DNA from: Gemmatimonadota bacterium
Lineage (GTDB): Bacteria > Gemmatimonadota > Gemmatimonadetes > Longimicrobiales > Longimicrobiaceae
Direction of reading: 5' to 3'
NCBI GenBank assembly: GCA_019348265.1
Contig: JAHWJV010000157.1
Coordinates: 1-7,894, forward strand
Length of the DNA stretch: 7,894 bases
Shown here piece by piece: positions 7,590 to 7,894 of this stretch. A program made the translations under genes and the position numbers. The notes below the pieces were generated by a model. The model was not told the DNA's origin. It was given only the letters and a program-made list of their open reading frames with translations, and did not search any database. Position 1 is the stretch's first letter. Each line of letters starts with the position of its first letter.

Positions 7590-7607
7590 GTAGCCGGAAG
7601 TGGCTAC
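7590..7607. repeat. Perfect 18-base inverted repeat in the susC leader
   Basis: Arms GTAGCC and GGCTAC (7590-7595 and 7602-7607) are exact complements around a six-base spacer, centred about 40 bases before the susC start codon. It could be a repressor operator or a small leader hairpin just upstream of the ribosome binding site. A TACGTTAT stretch on the minus strand (7592-7585) overlaps one arm but is a poor promoter match. A short repeat such as this can occur by chance in GC-rich DNA. Confidence 0.35.
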
Positions 7608-7766
7608 AGAAGGCGGGGAGACCACGGGGGGCTCGACAGAACCCGCAGTCGACCCGCGTGACCAGGCCCGACGACAACGAAACGCAGGGCGGAAGGGGTG
7701 CCCAAGGCGTGAAAGGACTTCTGGTTAGTGCCGGACCGCGACCCGCTGGGGCACCCACGGCGATGG

Positions 7767-7809
7767 TAATAAACGAAGGAGGGCAGCGCAAGGCGCCGCC
7801 CTCCTTCGT
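7767..7809 (-). terminator. Probable intrinsic terminator upstream of the susC-susD operon
   Basis: A perfect 12-bp inverted repeat (7773-7784 with 7798-7809) encloses a second small GCGC-AAG-GCGC stem. On the minus strand it is followed by the T-rich run TTATTA (7772-7767), whereas the plus-strand side continues with CCCGAAC. This orientation suits termination of a minus-strand gene lying to the right of the window. A leader attenuator of susC is the alternative, if the promoter lies further right. Confidence 0.6.
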
Positions 7810-7894
7810 CCCGAACAGACCCCGCCAACCTGAAAATGTGACAGCCTAGGGCGCCAGCTCCCTCGCGGTCCACGGAGCGGTTCGGCCCGCGTTC

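Larger units (their letters stand above)
7560..7894. other. Non-coding region upstream of susC; no gene recognised
   Basis: These 335 bases contain the susC ribosome binding site, the 18-base inverted repeat and a long hairpin near 7773-7809. Frames that cross it on either strand have no recognisable protein features. The operon promoter should lie between the hairpin and the start codon (7560-7772), but I could not place convincing -35/-10 elements or a Bacteroidota-type -33/-7 pair. Beyond the hairpin, one minus-strand frame is open from the right edge to a TAG at 7846-7848 and could be the last codons of an upstream gene, which is too little to call. Confidence 0.5.

Noticed and set aside
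7560..7625. N-terminal extension of the SusC-like protein to the ATG at 7625
   Set aside because: It would put 22 non-hydrophobic residues before a complete signal peptide. AGGAG is correctly spaced for ATG 7559 and would lie inside the extended gene.
4344..7661. Very long open frame (1105 codons) on the plus strand opposite susC
   Set aside because: The product is rich in Arg, Val, Glu and His with no domain, signal peptide or family motif. It lies antisense to an unmistakable SusC gene. High G/C at third codon positions suppresses stops on the opposite strand and produces such shadow frames.
7604..7873. 89-codon minus-strand frame across the upstream region
   Set aside because: It runs through the long hairpin and the probable susC promoter region, has no recognisable domain, and its reading would overlap the susC leader without a ribosome binding site.

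Overview
The window is GC-rich, with third codon positions strongly biased to G/C. It carries four recognisable protein genes and one small unrecognised frame. A SusC/SusD outer-membrane uptake pair in a high-GC genome, together with a Ser/Thr protein kinase and a hybrid two-component kinase, suggests the phylum Gemmatimonadota or a similar high-GC relative of the Bacteroidota lineage. This assignment rests on protein style and base composition, not on a marker gene. I found no tRNA, rRNA, CRISPR array, transposase, integrase or phage gene.

Left part (1-2638): a PknB-type Ser/Thr protein kinase is encoded on the minus strand and is cut by the left window edge. It faces away from a plus-strand hybrid kinase with the order receiver, histidine-kinase dimerisation domain, ATPase. 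The two share a divergent promoter region of about 138 bases. The hybrid kinase starts with GTG immediately after a TATATT box and may be translated from a leaderless mRNA. Its stop codon overlaps that of a convergent 62-codon frame of unknown function.

Right part (2838-7809): a two-gene minus-strand operon encodes first a SusC/RagA TonB-dependent transporter (4491-7559) and then a SusD/RagB lipoprotein (2897-4408). A strong intrinsic terminator follows susD. A stable hairpin without a U-tract sits in the 82-base gap between the two genes. A second long hairpin with a T-rich minus-strand tail lies about 210 bases upstream of susC and may insulate the operon from whatever lies beyond the window.

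Working together: the SusD lipoprotein should sit on the cell surface as the substrate-capturing lid of the SusC barrel, which imports the ligand using TonB energy. No hydrolase, peptidase or dedicated regulator accompanies the pair here, so the substrate cannot be named. The two kinases are cytoplasmic signalling proteins, and nothing in the sequence links them to the transporter. I see no convincing evidence of a new biological system. The most useful leads are the possible leaderless start, the hairpin architecture of the susCD operon, and the paired cysteines in both exported proteins.
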